Assembly: GCF_023218175.1 (NCBI RefSeq)
Contig: NZ_JALPTH010000009.1
Span: forward strand, 124,001-188,000
Length of the DNA: 64,000 nucleotides
Direction of reading: 5' to 3'
Source of the DNA: Streptomyces lichenis
GTDB taxonomy: Bacteria > Actinomycetota > Actinomycetes > Streptomycetales > Streptomycetaceae
Shown piece after piece: positions 1 through 7,121 of the stretch. The notes under the pieces are model-generated. The model was not told where the DNA came from. It saw nothing but the letters and a program-made list of their open reading frames with translations, and ran no database searches. Within the stretch, counting starts at the first letter, position 1. The number at the start of each line of letters is the position of its first letter. The position numbers and the translations under genes were made by a program.

Positions 1-251
1 CCGGTCTTCTCGAATTCGTCGACCACCGGGCAGCGCGGGTCCTCGTACAGCCGGACCGTCATCGCCGCGGCCGGGTCGCCCACCATGATCGTCGTGCCGT
101 CCGCCGCCAGCTTCTCGGGCAGCTCCTCGAAACCCGCGTAGGGTCGCGGCAGAGGCGCGCCGGCATCCTGAGCCCTCGGCGCACACCCCGCCACCACGAG
201 CAGTGCGGTACCGACCACTGCCGCGGCCGTCGTTCTTCGTGCGTTCCTCAC
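1..251 (-). CDS. thioredoxin/DsbA-fold lipoprotein, 3' part cut off by window edge
   Basis: This is the N-terminal 83 residues of a secreted lipoprotein. It starts at GTG 251 behind a GGGGAGGGGA ribosome binding site. The signal peptide is basic (RNARRTT), then hydrophobic, and ends in the lipobox VAGC, so Cys23 should be lipidated and the protein anchored outside the membrane. The following segment GTTIMVGDPAAAMTVRLYEDPRCPVVDEFEKT resembles the start of DsbA-family thioredoxin domains in Streptomyces, where the active site is usually CPxC. Here the second cysteine is Val (CPVV), so ordinary disulfide exchange through a CXXC pair is not possible. The family call rests only on this short stretch; the rest of the protein lies outside the window. 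Confidence 0.7.
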   Translation of the reverse strand, partial: MRNARRTTAAAVVGTALLVVAGCAPRAQDAGAPLPRPYAGFEELPEKLAADGTTIMVGDPAAAMTVRLYEDPRCPVVDEFEKT

Positions 252-407
252 CTGCGGATCCCCTCCCCTTGATCGTGCAGACTCTAGACCCTCAAGGTCG
301 CCCCTCACCCGGCGATACCGCCGCGCACCTGCCCGGATGGACCGGCCCGCCCAGCACGGCCACGGACTGGTCGAGACCGGAAGGCGGTCGCCGGTGGCGC
401 GGACGAC

Positions 408-454
408 CGAACGGCCCGGGGCGGGTGCGTGACGCACCCGCCCCGGGCCGTTCG
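408..454. terminator. perfect 23-bp inverted repeat, terminator
   Basis: The arms 408-430 and 432-454 are perfect reverse complements (outer arm CGAACGGCCCGGGGC) with almost no loop. The repeat lies about 40 bases past the stop of the cyclophilin gene and upstream of the lipoprotein gene, so it most likely ends cyclophilin transcription. There is no T tract, as is common in Streptomyces. Confidence 0.7.
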
Positions 455-494
455 ACGGTGGGGCGATGAACCGGGACCGGGGACCGGGGGCCGG

Positions 495-983
495 TCAGGC
501 CGCGGGGACGACCTCGGCGGCGGTGATGACGATCTGCTCGCGCGGCACGTCCTGAGCACCCGTCGGGACCTTGGCGATCCGGTCCACGACGTCATGGCCC
601 TCGATGACCTGGCCGAAGACGGCGTAGCCCCAGCCGTCCTGGCCCGGGTAGTCGAGGAAGGCGTTGTCGACGGTGTTGATGAAGAACTGCGAGCTCGCCG
701 AGTGCGGGTCCGAGGTACGGGCCATGGCCACGGTGTACTTGAGGTTCTTCAGGCCGTTGCGGGCCTCGTTCTCCACCCGGTGCGGAGCGGGCTTCTGGCG
801 CATGTTGGTGTCGATGCCGCCGCCCTGGATCATGAAGCCGCTGATCACACGGTGGAACACGGTGCCCGCGTAGTGGCCGCTGTTGAGGTACGTGAGGAAG
901 TTCGCAACCGACTTCGGAGCCTTGGCCTCGTCAAGGGAAAGGACGATGTCACCCATCGTCGTCGAAAGGCGGACGTCGGTCAT
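495..983 (-). CDS. cyclophilin-type peptidyl-prolyl cis-trans isomerase
   Basis: This 162-residue single-domain cyclophilin catalyses cis/trans isomerisation of Xaa-Pro bonds in the cytoplasm; there is no signal peptide. The catalytic core is plain: FHRVISGFMIQGG carries the catalytic Arg, Phe and Gln, and SQFFINT the substrate-pocket residues. The length matches the short cytosolic cyclophilins of Streptomyces. ATG 983 is chosen because the sequence aligns with the family from MTDVRLSTTMGDI onward and a GTGGAG ribosome binding site precedes it. A longer reading frame runs further upstream but overlaps the next gene and has no family similarity there. It is followed by a strong hairpin. Confidence 0.95.
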   Translation of the reverse strand: MTDVRLSTTMGDIVLSLDEAKAPKSVANFLTYLNSGHYAGTVFHRVISGFMIQGGGIDTNMRQKPAPHRVENEARNGLKNLKYTVAMARTSDPHSASSQFFINTVDNAFLDYPGQDGWGYAVFGQVIEGHDVVDRIAKVPTGAQDVPREQIVITAAEVVPAA

Positions 984-1192
984 GACTACTCCACTCGGCA
1001 CGGGTTGGGCGCGCGGGTAACGGTCGACAGGGCAGAGGGCAGCGTACTCCAGCGGGTGACGCGCGATGTCGGCGGGCCGCGGGTCGGGTCGGCCGGGCGC
1101 GCGGCCGCCGCGGCCCGGGCCGGGCGGAGGCTCGGGCACGTGCGGGACACCCCGTACGGCCCGCGGCATCAGACGCCCCTCCGTCCTGGCGG

Positions 1193-2023
1193 CTAGCCGC
1201 GGCCTCGGGGCTTGCCGCGTCCGCCGCCACCGGGCCGGCCGGCCGTTCCCCGGCGTCCGCCGCCGGTGCCCTTCGCCCCACCGGAGCTGCGGCCCGAGCC
1301 CTTGGCGCCGCGCGAGCCCCCGGTGGCCGACCCGCCCCGTCCGCCTCGCGGCTTGTCCTGGCCCTTGCCGCCGGACTGCGCGCCGTCCCGTCGTCCGGCG
1401 GCCGGCTCCGGGCGGCGGCCCCGGCTGCTGTTGACGGTCCGGCCGCGCACGATGCCGATGAAGTCCTCGACCAGGTCGGTGGTCCGCTCCTCCGGCCAGG
1501 ACAGGGCAACCCGTGACTGCGGGGCGTCCACCACCGGCCGGTAGGTGAGGTCTTTGCGGTGGTGCAGCCGGGCCAGTGACTGGGGCACCACGAGCAGCCC
1601 CACCCCGGCGGCCACCAGCTCGATCGCGTCCGCCGTGGTGGCGGGCCGTTCGATCGCCGGGCGGCCGGGGGGCTGCTCCCAGTCGAAGACGTCGTCCAGC
1701 GGGTGGAACAGCACCTCGTCGGCGAGATCGGCCAGCGAGACCTCCTCGACCGCCGCCACCAGGTGGTCCTTGGGCACCACGACCACGGTCGTCTCGGTGT
1801 AGAGCGGGATGGCGCTCAGCCCGTCCCGGTCGCAGGGCAGCCGCAGCAGTCCGGCGTCGGCCTCCGCCCGGCGCAGCAGGTCCGGCGTCTCCGCGTTGGC
1901 GCTCTGCACCAGTTCCAGCGGGACGTCCGGCTGCCGCTCCCGCCAGATCCGTACCCACTTGGCGGGTGTCACGCCGGGAACGTAGGCGAGACGGAACGAG
2001 GGGGAAGCTTCCGAGCCTGTCAC
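1193..2023 (-). CDS. LysR-type substrate-binding domain protein without a DNA-binding domain
   Basis: The first ~205 residues match the effector-binding domain of LysR regulators (FRLAYVPGVTPAKWVRIWRERQPDVPLELV; later AIELVAAGVGLLVVPQSLARL). The N-terminal helix-turn-helix expected in a LysR regulator is absent. The C-terminal ~70 residues are a low-complexity Gly/Arg/Lys/Ser tail (GGRRGTAGRPGGGGRGKPRGRG) that could bind nucleic acid non-specifically. GTG 2023 is favoured because a TAGCCT -10 box ends seven bases before it, giving a leaderless mRNA. It is divergent from the DUF5997 gene, an arrangement I recall as common in Streptomyces. The ligand is unknown. Confidence 0.85.
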   Translation of the reverse strand: MTGSEASPSFRLAYVPGVTPAKWVRIWRERQPDVPLELVQSANAETPDLLRRAEADAGLLRLPCDRDGLSAIPLYTETTVVVVPKDHLVAAVEEVSLADLADEVLFHPLDDVFDWEQPPGRPAIERPATTADAIELVAAGVGLLVVPQSLARLHHRKDLTYRPVVDAPQSRVALSWPEERTTDLVEDFIGIVRGRTVNSSRGRRPEPAAGRRDGAQSGGKGQDKPRGGRGGSATGGSRGAKGSGRSSGGAKGTGGGRRGTAGRPGGGGRGKPRGRG

Positions 2024-2027
2024 CGGG

Positions 2028-2078
2028 CCAGGCTACCCGGGCGGCGGACGGACCCGCGCGGTCACCCGGGTAGCCTGG
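2028..2078. promoter_or_regulatory. mirror-image divergent promoters with a 14-bp inverted repeat
   Basis: CCAGGCTACCCGGG (2028-2041) is the exact reverse complement of CCCGGGTAGCCTGG (2065-2078). Each arm contains a TAGCCT -10 hexamer, on the plus strand at 2071-2076 and on the minus strand at 2035-2030. These end 7-8 bases before ATG 2084 and GTG 2023 respectively, so both mRNAs are predicted to start at the initiation codon. One dimeric regulator bound to both arms could cover both -10 boxes at once. Confidence 0.65.
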
Positions 2079-2083
2079 AGCCC

Positions 2084-2485
2084 ATGACGTCAAGCAAGAC
2101 CACCCAGACCATGAAGCCCGCGACCGCGGCGAAGAAGCTGGGTGTGTACCTGGAGGCCACCCCCGCCGAGTTCCGCGAGGGCACCGTCTCGCGCGAGCAG
2201 TTCAACGCCCTGCAGGCCGATCCGCCCGCCTGGCTGCGCGATCTGCGGCGCGACGGACCGCACCCGCGCCCGGTGGTCGCGGCGAAGCTGGGAATCTCCA
2301 TCGCCGGTCTGGCCCGCGGCGGGGTCACCGAACCCCTCACCACCGAGCAGATCGAGGCGCTGAAGCAGGAGGACCCCGAGTGGCTCGCCAAGGAGCGCGC
2401 CACCCAGGCGGAGGTCCGTAAGGAGGCCGTCCGCCTCAAGGAGCTCAAGGAGAAGCGCGCCGCCAAGGACGCGGCTCGCGACTGA
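2084..2485 (+). CDS. DUF5997 family protein
   Basis: This is a 133-residue cytoplasmic protein with no membrane segment. The N-terminal half (TAAKKLGVYLEATPAEFREG ... FNALQADPPAWLRDLRRDGPHPRPVVAAKLGISIAGLARGG) and the charged helical C-terminus (ATQAEVRKEAVRLKELKEKRAAKD) match my memory of the DUF5997 family, found next to LysR-like substrate-binding proteins in actinomycetes. The segment VVAAKLGISIAGLARGG resembles a helix-turn-helix, so a regulatory role is possible but unproven. The start at ATG 2084 fits the leaderless promoter at 2071-2076. Confidence 0.8.
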   Translation: MTSSKTTQTMKPATAAKKLGVYLEATPAEFREGTVSREQFNALQADPPAWLRDLRRDGPHPRPVVAAKLGISIAGLARGGVTEPLTTEQIEALKQEDPEWLAKERATQAEVRKEAVRLKELKEKRAAKDAARD

Positions 2486-3275
2486 CCGCCCGTCGTACGG
2501 GGTGACGCGGTGCGGTCCCCAAGCCGCCCGCGCCCCGCATGGTGCGTCCCCCCGCTCGTGCCGCCCGGCCCTGCTCCGGCTGCCGCGTCCCCCGCCGGGC
2601 CTACGGCGCCCGACGGGTCGTTGCACGTCTGGCGCGGGCACACCGGCGCCCGCTTGCCACTGGCGCCATACGGGGGAATGGGGGCGATGCCCGGGTCGGC
2701 TGCGGCCATGTAGTGCGTCGCCTCGCCGGTGTGCCTCGCCCCGTGTCCGGACGTGCCGCCCGGTGTCAGGGGTTGCCCTACTGACGTACCGCCCCGCGTC
2801 CGGGCACCGCCCCCGCGTACACCGCCCCGCGTCCAGGCACCCCGAATCCAGGTACTGCCCTGCGTCCGGGCACCGCGTCCCGCGCACACCGCCCCGGGGC
2901 GCCCGCGTCCAGGCGTACCGCCCCGCGTCCGCGCACCCCGCGCCCCGGCCTGCCGCCCTGCGTCCGCGCACCCCGCGTCCGGGCGGGCCGCGTCCAAGCG
3001 CACCGCCCCGCCCCCGCGCACACCGCCCCGCGCATGCCGCCCCCGCCCGGAGCACCCCGCGCCCCGCGCACACCGCCCCGCGTCCGGGCACCCCGCCTGG
3101 CGCGTACCGGCCCCGGCCCACGCACCCCCGCCCCCGCCCCGGCTGCCGTGCCTCCTGGGTCGGGCCTACGCTGGACGGGACGGACGGGGGCGGCCGAGGA
3201 GTCGCCGTGACCGCCGGGTCGGAGGTGGCAGGGGCATGGCCGTGGAGCGAGATCGGGTGACGCCGGGCACGTCCG
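2486..3275. repeat. gene-free 790-bp stretch with degenerate C-rich short repeats
   Basis: No convincing gene lies here. From about 2785 to 3130 the plus strand is built of many degenerate copies of a unit close to ACCGCCCCGCGTCCGGGCAC (variants GCGCACACCGCCCCGCG, CCCCGCGTCCGCGCACC), spaced roughly 18-25 bases apart. Reading frames exist on both strands only because the tract lacks stop codons. Their translations are monotonous Arg/Gly/Ala/Pro and match no family. The remaining parts (2486-2780 and 3131-3275) show nothing I recognise beyond the presumed promoter of the FUSC gene. Confidence 0.7.
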
Positions 3276-5468
3276 GTGTGTCCCATGCGGCCCGTCCCCT
3301 CGCCTGACCGCGCCGCCCGGGGGGCGGCCGTGCGGAAGGCGGTGCGGATCACCCTGGCCGTGTCGGCAGGGTTCTATCTGTGCCGCTACGGGCTGGATCG
3401 GCCGGTCATGGCGGTCTACGCGCTCTTCGGGGCGATCGCCCTCGGTGCGCTCTCCCGGGTGGCCGGTTCGGGGCGGGTGCGGGCCGCCACGGTGCTGGCG
3501 GCCCTGCCGGTCGGTCTGCTGCTGACCGCGCTGGGCACTCTGCTCGCCGCCCGTACCTGGTCGGCGGTGGTGGGGATGCTGGCCGTCGGCTTCGCGCTCA
3601 CCTTCTTCGGCGCCGTCGCCGGTCCGCGGGCCTCCGGACCGGCCCCGGGTCTGCAACTCTGCTACATCCTGGCCTGCTTCCCGCCCTTCGCGCCGGGGCA
3701 GCTCGCCGACCGCCTTGCCGGGCTCACCCTTGGCATGGTGCTGCTCGCCTGTGCGGAGCGCTGGCTGTCGGAGGAGGACAGGGAGCCTGGTTACCCGGCC
3801 CGGCTGGCGCATGCCGCCCGTACGGCCGCGCGCCTCGCCACCGGGTTGGCCGAGGGCCCGGACGGCTTCGCGTCTGACGCGCGCCCGGCCGAGGGCACGT
3901 CTGGTCCCGCCCCGTCCCCGGCCGACGGCCGAAGTGGTGCTGTCCGCGGTCCCGCCCCGTCCTCGGCCGAGGTCCGGGCTGCTGCGGACGGGTTGCGGCC
4001 GGATCTGCTGCCGGCGGGGGAGCGGCCCGCCTCGCCCTCCCGGGCGGACCGGGCCTACGCCCATGCCGGGGCCTCCGCCCGGACGCTGCTGCACCAGCTG
4101 GGGCGGCCGGCGCCCGCGGTGGCCGGGCGCGCCGGGGCCGACCCGCTCTCGGGCGAGCTCCTCGGCCGGGTGGCGGAGGCCTGCGAGGAGACCGCGGCGG
4201 CCCTGGGGGAGGGGCGGGATCCGGAGCCGGACCGGTTGCACCCGGCCATCCGGCGGTTCCAGGAGGTACGGCGGGGGGAGGGGCCGCCGGCCGGGCGCAG
4301 CGAGGACGCCCAGGTACGGGCGGCGGTGCTGGCGGCGGCCGAGTCGGCGCGCAACCTCCAGGTCGCCGTACGGGTGGCGCTGGCCGGCCGGCTGCCGGAG
4401 CCGGTGGAGCCCCGGGCGCTGTTCTGGTACGCGGGGACGCCCGCGCCCCGGCTCTGGGCCCGGCGCGTGCTCGGCCACCTCACCCCGCGCTCCGTCCTCC
4501 TCCAGAACGCCGTGCGGGTGGCCGTCGGACTGGCCGCCGCCCGGCTGGTGGCCGGGGCGTTCGACCTGGCCCACGGGTTCTGGGTGCTGCTCGCGGTGCT
4601 CACCCTGCTGCGCACCACGGCGGTGCAGACCTTCCGGGCGGTGGCCCAGGCCCTGGCCGGCACCCTGGCCGGGGCACTGGTCGCGGCGGCGCTGCTGACC
4701 GTGCTCGGGCCGGCGACCGCCGCGTACGCTGCGATCCTCCCGCCGCTGATGCTGCTGGCCTTCACCCTCGGCCCGCTGCTGGGGCCGGCCTGGGCGCAGG
4801 GCCTGTTCACCCTGCTGGTGTCGGTGGTCTTCGCCCAGCTCGCCCCGGCGACCTGGCAGCTGGACGAGGTCCGGGCGCTGGATGTGCTCACCGGGAGCGT
4901 GGTCGGGCTGGTCTGCGGGCTGCTCGCCTGGCCGCGTGGCGCTCGCCGTGAACTGGGCGGCGCCATCGCCCGGTTGCTGCGGGAGAGCGGATCGTTGGTC
5001 ACTTCGGTCACCACGTTGCTGGTCCGCGGCCGCGGCTCGGGGGTGGGGGAGCGGGGGGAGGCCGCGGCGCACGCGGCCGAGCTGGCCCAGCGGGCGTACG
5101 CCCAGTACCTCACCGAGCCCTCGGCCGGCCGCCGCGGGGATCCGGTCGACTGGCACGCGGCGCTCATGGTGGGCCAGCACGCCCTGAACGGCGGCTACTG
5201 GCTGCCGCTGTACGACGCCCCGCGGCCGGACGCCCTCGCCGAGCAGGACCGAGCGCGGGTGTCAGCGCAGGCGGCGGGGCTGGCGGGGACGCTGACCGCC
5301 GAGGCGGCGGTCGCCGCCGGTGCCGCGAACCCGGACGGGGTCCCCGTACCCCCGCACCGCGTCGCACTGGTCCGCGCGGTCCCGGAGCTGGTGGACCTCC
5401 AGCAGTGGCTGAGCGTGCTGGACCATGACGCGGAGCTGCTACGGGCCCCGCCCGCCGCCGCTAGCTGA
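3276..5468 (+). CDS. FUSC family integral membrane protein
   Basis: This 730-residue protein has two membrane blocks, the layout of the FUSC / aromatic-acid-exporter family. The first block is near residues 25-160 (VRITLAVSAGFYLCRYGLDRPVMAVYALFGAIALGAL). The second is near 415-550 (VRVAVGLAAARLVAGAFDLAHGFWVLLAVLTLLRTT, the typical FUSC_2 signature). A ~250-residue soluble region separates them, and a soluble tail follows. It probably exports small organic acids or related compounds; the substrate is unknown. The start is uncertain: GTG 3276 or ATG 3285, neither with a strong ribosome binding site. The last 8 bases overlap the convergent sugar kinase gene. Confidence 0.8.
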   Translation: MCPMRPVPSPDRAARGAAVRKAVRITLAVSAGFYLCRYGLDRPVMAVYALFGAIALGALSRVAGSGRVRAATVLAALPVGLLLTALGTLLAARTWSAVVGMLAVGFALTFFGAVAGPRASGPAPGLQLCYILACFPPFAPGQLADRLAGLTLGMVLLACAERWLSEEDREPGYPARLAHAARTAARLATGLAEGPDGFASDARPAEGTSGPAPSPADGRSGAVRGPAPSSAEVRAAADGLRPDLLPAGERPASPSRADRAYAHAGASARTLLHQLGRPAPAVAGRAGADPLSGELLGRVAEACEETAAALGEGRDPEPDRLHPAIRRFQEVRRGEGPPAGRSEDAQVRAAVLAAAESARNLQVAVRVALAGRLPEPVEPRALFWYAGTPAPRLWARRVLGHLTPRSVLLQNAVRVAVGLAAARLVAGAFDLAHGFWVLLAVLTLLRTTAVQTFRAVAQALAGTLAGALVAAALLTVLGPATAAYAAILPPLMLLAFTLGPLLGPAWAQGLFTLLVSVVFAQLAPATWQLDEVRALDVLTGSVVGLVCGLLAWPRGARRELGGAIARLLRESGSLVTSVTTLLVRGRGSGVGERGEAAAHAAELAQRAYAQYLTEPSAGRRGDPVDWHAALMVGQHALNGGYWLPLYDAPRPDALAEQDRARVSAQAAGLAGTLTAEAAVAAGAANPDGVPVPPHRVALVRAVPELVDLQQWLSVLDHDAELLRAPPAAAS

Positions 5469-6402
5469 CGTCGGCGTCGGCGGCCAGCTCGGAGGCGTAC
5501 GGCGGCTCCGCGCCGGCCCGGGTGCAGGTGACGGCGGCCGCTCGGGCCGCGTACCGGAGGACGTCCAGCCACCGTTCCCGGTCCAGCGCCGGATCGGGCC
5601 GGAGCGCGCCATGGCGGTCGAGCCGGTGCAGCAGGGCGGCGTTCACCGTGTCGCCCGCGCCGATGGTGTCCACCACGGGCACCCGCTGACCGGGGACGTC
5701 GAACCGCCCGCCGGCGCGGTCCAGCACGGTCAGCCCGTCGGCGCCGCGGGTGACCACCACCGCGTACGGACCGGCCGCCAGCCACCCCTCGACGGCGGTG
5801 TCCACGTCCTCGGGCCCGGCCAGCCAGGCGGCGTCCTGGTCGGAGAGCTTGAGCAGGGTCACCGACGGCAGCCAGGAGCGGAAGCGGGCCCGGTAGGCGT
5901 CCGCGTCGGGGATCAGCCCCGGCCGCACATTGGGGTCCAGCGCGGTGAACAGCCCCCGCCGCGCCTCCCGGTGCAGCAGCTCCTCGTAGGCGCTCGCCCC
6001 CGGCTCCAGCACCAGGGAGCAGGTGCCGAAGAGGATCGCCCGGGCCTCGGCGGGCAGCGCGCCGGGCAGGGTGAACAGCCGGTCCGCGGTGCCCTCGGCG
6101 TGGAAGCGGTACGCGGCCGCGCCCGAGGCGGCGATCTCGGTGACCGCGAGGGTGGTCGGCTCCGGCCCGCGCTGGACGAGGGAGGTGTCCACGCCGTCGG
6201 CGGCCAGCCCGGCCAGCAGCGCCTCGCCGAACTGGTCGGTGGAGATCCGCGAGCAGAAGGCGGCCGGTGAGCCGAGCCGGGCCAGGGCGATCGCGGTGTT
6301 GTACGGGCCGCCGCCGCGCTTGGGCAGCAGTGCGGGCAGCCCGTCCGCGACCGGTCCCTCCGGCACCAGGTCGATCAGGGCTTCACCGGCGGAGACGATC
6401 AT
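5461..6402 (-). CDS. PfkB-family carbohydrate kinase (fructokinase-like)
   Basis: This 313-residue cytoplasmic ribokinase-fold sugar kinase phosphorylates a sugar using ATP. The N-terminal GEALIDLVPEG with LPKRGGGPYNTAIALARLG is the PfkB signature 1 region. The C-terminal VPVVDTIGAGDTVNAALLHRL holds the catalytic Asp in DTIGAGD. The closest match by eye is fructokinase/2-keto-3-deoxygluconate kinase types, but the sugar cannot be read from the sequence. ATG 6402 gives the family-typical start MIVSAGEALIDLV. There is no neighbouring sugar transporter or regulator; three short direct repeats precede the gene. Confidence 0.88.
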   Translation of the reverse strand: MIVSAGEALIDLVPEGPVADGLPALLPKRGGGPYNTAIALARLGSPAAFCSRISTDQFGEALLAGLAADGVDTSLVQRGPEPTTLAVTEIAASGAAAYRFHAEGTADRLFTLPGALPAEARAILFGTCSLVLEPGASAYEELLHREARRGLFTALDPNVRPGLIPDADAYRARFRSWLPSVTLLKLSDQDAAWLAGPEDVDTAVEGWLAAGPYAVVVTRGADGLTVLDRAGGRFDVPGQRVPVVDTIGAGDTVNAALLHRLDRHGALRPDPALDRERWLDVLRYAARAAAVTCTRAGAEPPYASELAADADVS

Positions 6403-6445
6403 GCTGAGGCCTTTCCCGGTGGCGGACGTCGGGCAGGGCAACGGA

Positions 6446-6493
6446 CTTCCCTGCGGTGGCCCTTCCCTGCGGCGGCCCTTCCCTGCGGTGGCC
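6446..6493. repeat. three tandem 16-bp repeats upstream of the sugar kinase
   Basis: Three adjacent copies of CTTCCCTGCGGYGGCC occur at 6446-6461, 6462-6477 and 6478-6493; only one position varies. They lie 44-91 bases before the kinase start codon, in the promoter/leader region. They may be an iterated protein-binding site or a slippage product. Confidence 0.75.
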
Positions 6494-6578
6494 CTTTCTC
6501 GCGGGGCTGGATCCGTGGCCGAGCGTACGGCGGGCGGGCGGTGCGGACGCCGCCGGGGCCCCGGAACCGGCCCCCGGG

Positions 6579-6806
6579 TCAGCTTCCGGCGGGGTGGACC
6601 GTGCGGGCCTCGTACAGGGTGCCCAGACGCTCGTACGCCTCGGCGACCACGGCCTCCGCCTCCCGTACCACCACCGGTGTCCGGTGCCGGCCGTCGTCGG
6701 CTCCGGCCGGCTGGTGGCGCCGCAGCCACCAGGTCTCCGCGAGGGCGTACAACCCGGAGGCGCACACGATGAGCGGGATCGAGAGGGCAAGCAGGATGTC
6801 ACCCAC
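6579..6806 (-). CDS. small single-pass membrane protein, unknown function
   Basis: This is a 75-residue protein starting at GTG 6806, with an ideal ribosome binding site (AAGGAGG, 8 bases upstream). Residues 3-20 (DILLALSIPLIVCASGLYAL) form one transmembrane helix. A charged helical cytoplasmic tail follows (VVREAEAVVAEAYERLGTLYEARTVHPAGS). I do not recognise a named family. The strong ribosome binding site and membrane-then-helix composition argue that it is real. It is divergent from the secreted protease gene. Confidence 0.65.
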   Translation of the reverse strand: MGDILLALSIPLIVCASGLYALAETWWLRRHQPAGADDGRHRTPVVVREAEAVVAEAYERLGTLYEARTVHPAGS

Positions 6807-7121
6807 GGACGGGCCTCCTTCGCGACGATCGGGCTGGTGTGCCCCGTGTACCCGGCGGACGGGTGATGATGGCGACCGTCCGCCGGGGTAACGCCCGACC
6901 CCGCCCGGGGGTGTTGGGTGCTCCGCCTTCGAAGGCATGTCCAAGGCATGTCCAGGCATGTCCATCGCCGGATCGGGTGTCGCGGCGCGGGGCGTTGTTA
7001 CGCCGCATGGCCGGTGCCCGCGCCTCCGTAGAGCCGAAGAACCGGTGAACGCACATCGCGGGACGTACCGGCGGAAACACCTCAGGTTCGCAGTCCCCAT
7101 CCGAACCGAGGTGATCACCCG
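6807..7121. promoter_or_regulatory. divergent intergenic region with a long inverted repeat and a triple direct repeat
   Basis: This 315-base gap separates the small membrane protein from the secreted protease. It holds a perfect 12-bp inverted repeat, CCCGGCGGACGG (6851-6862) with CCGTCCGCCGGG (6876-6887). It also holds three head-to-tail copies of AGGCATGTCC at 6933-6942, 6944-6953 and 6954-6963. The direct repeats face the protease gene and could be an activator site. GAGGTGA at about 7108 is the protease ribosome binding site. Confidence 0.55.

Noticed and set aside
2090..3352. Protein-coding interpretation of the repeat-rich gap on the minus strand
   Set aside because: The frame overlaps the DUF5997 gene, lacks a ribosome binding site and encodes only repeated Arg/Gly/Ala runs.
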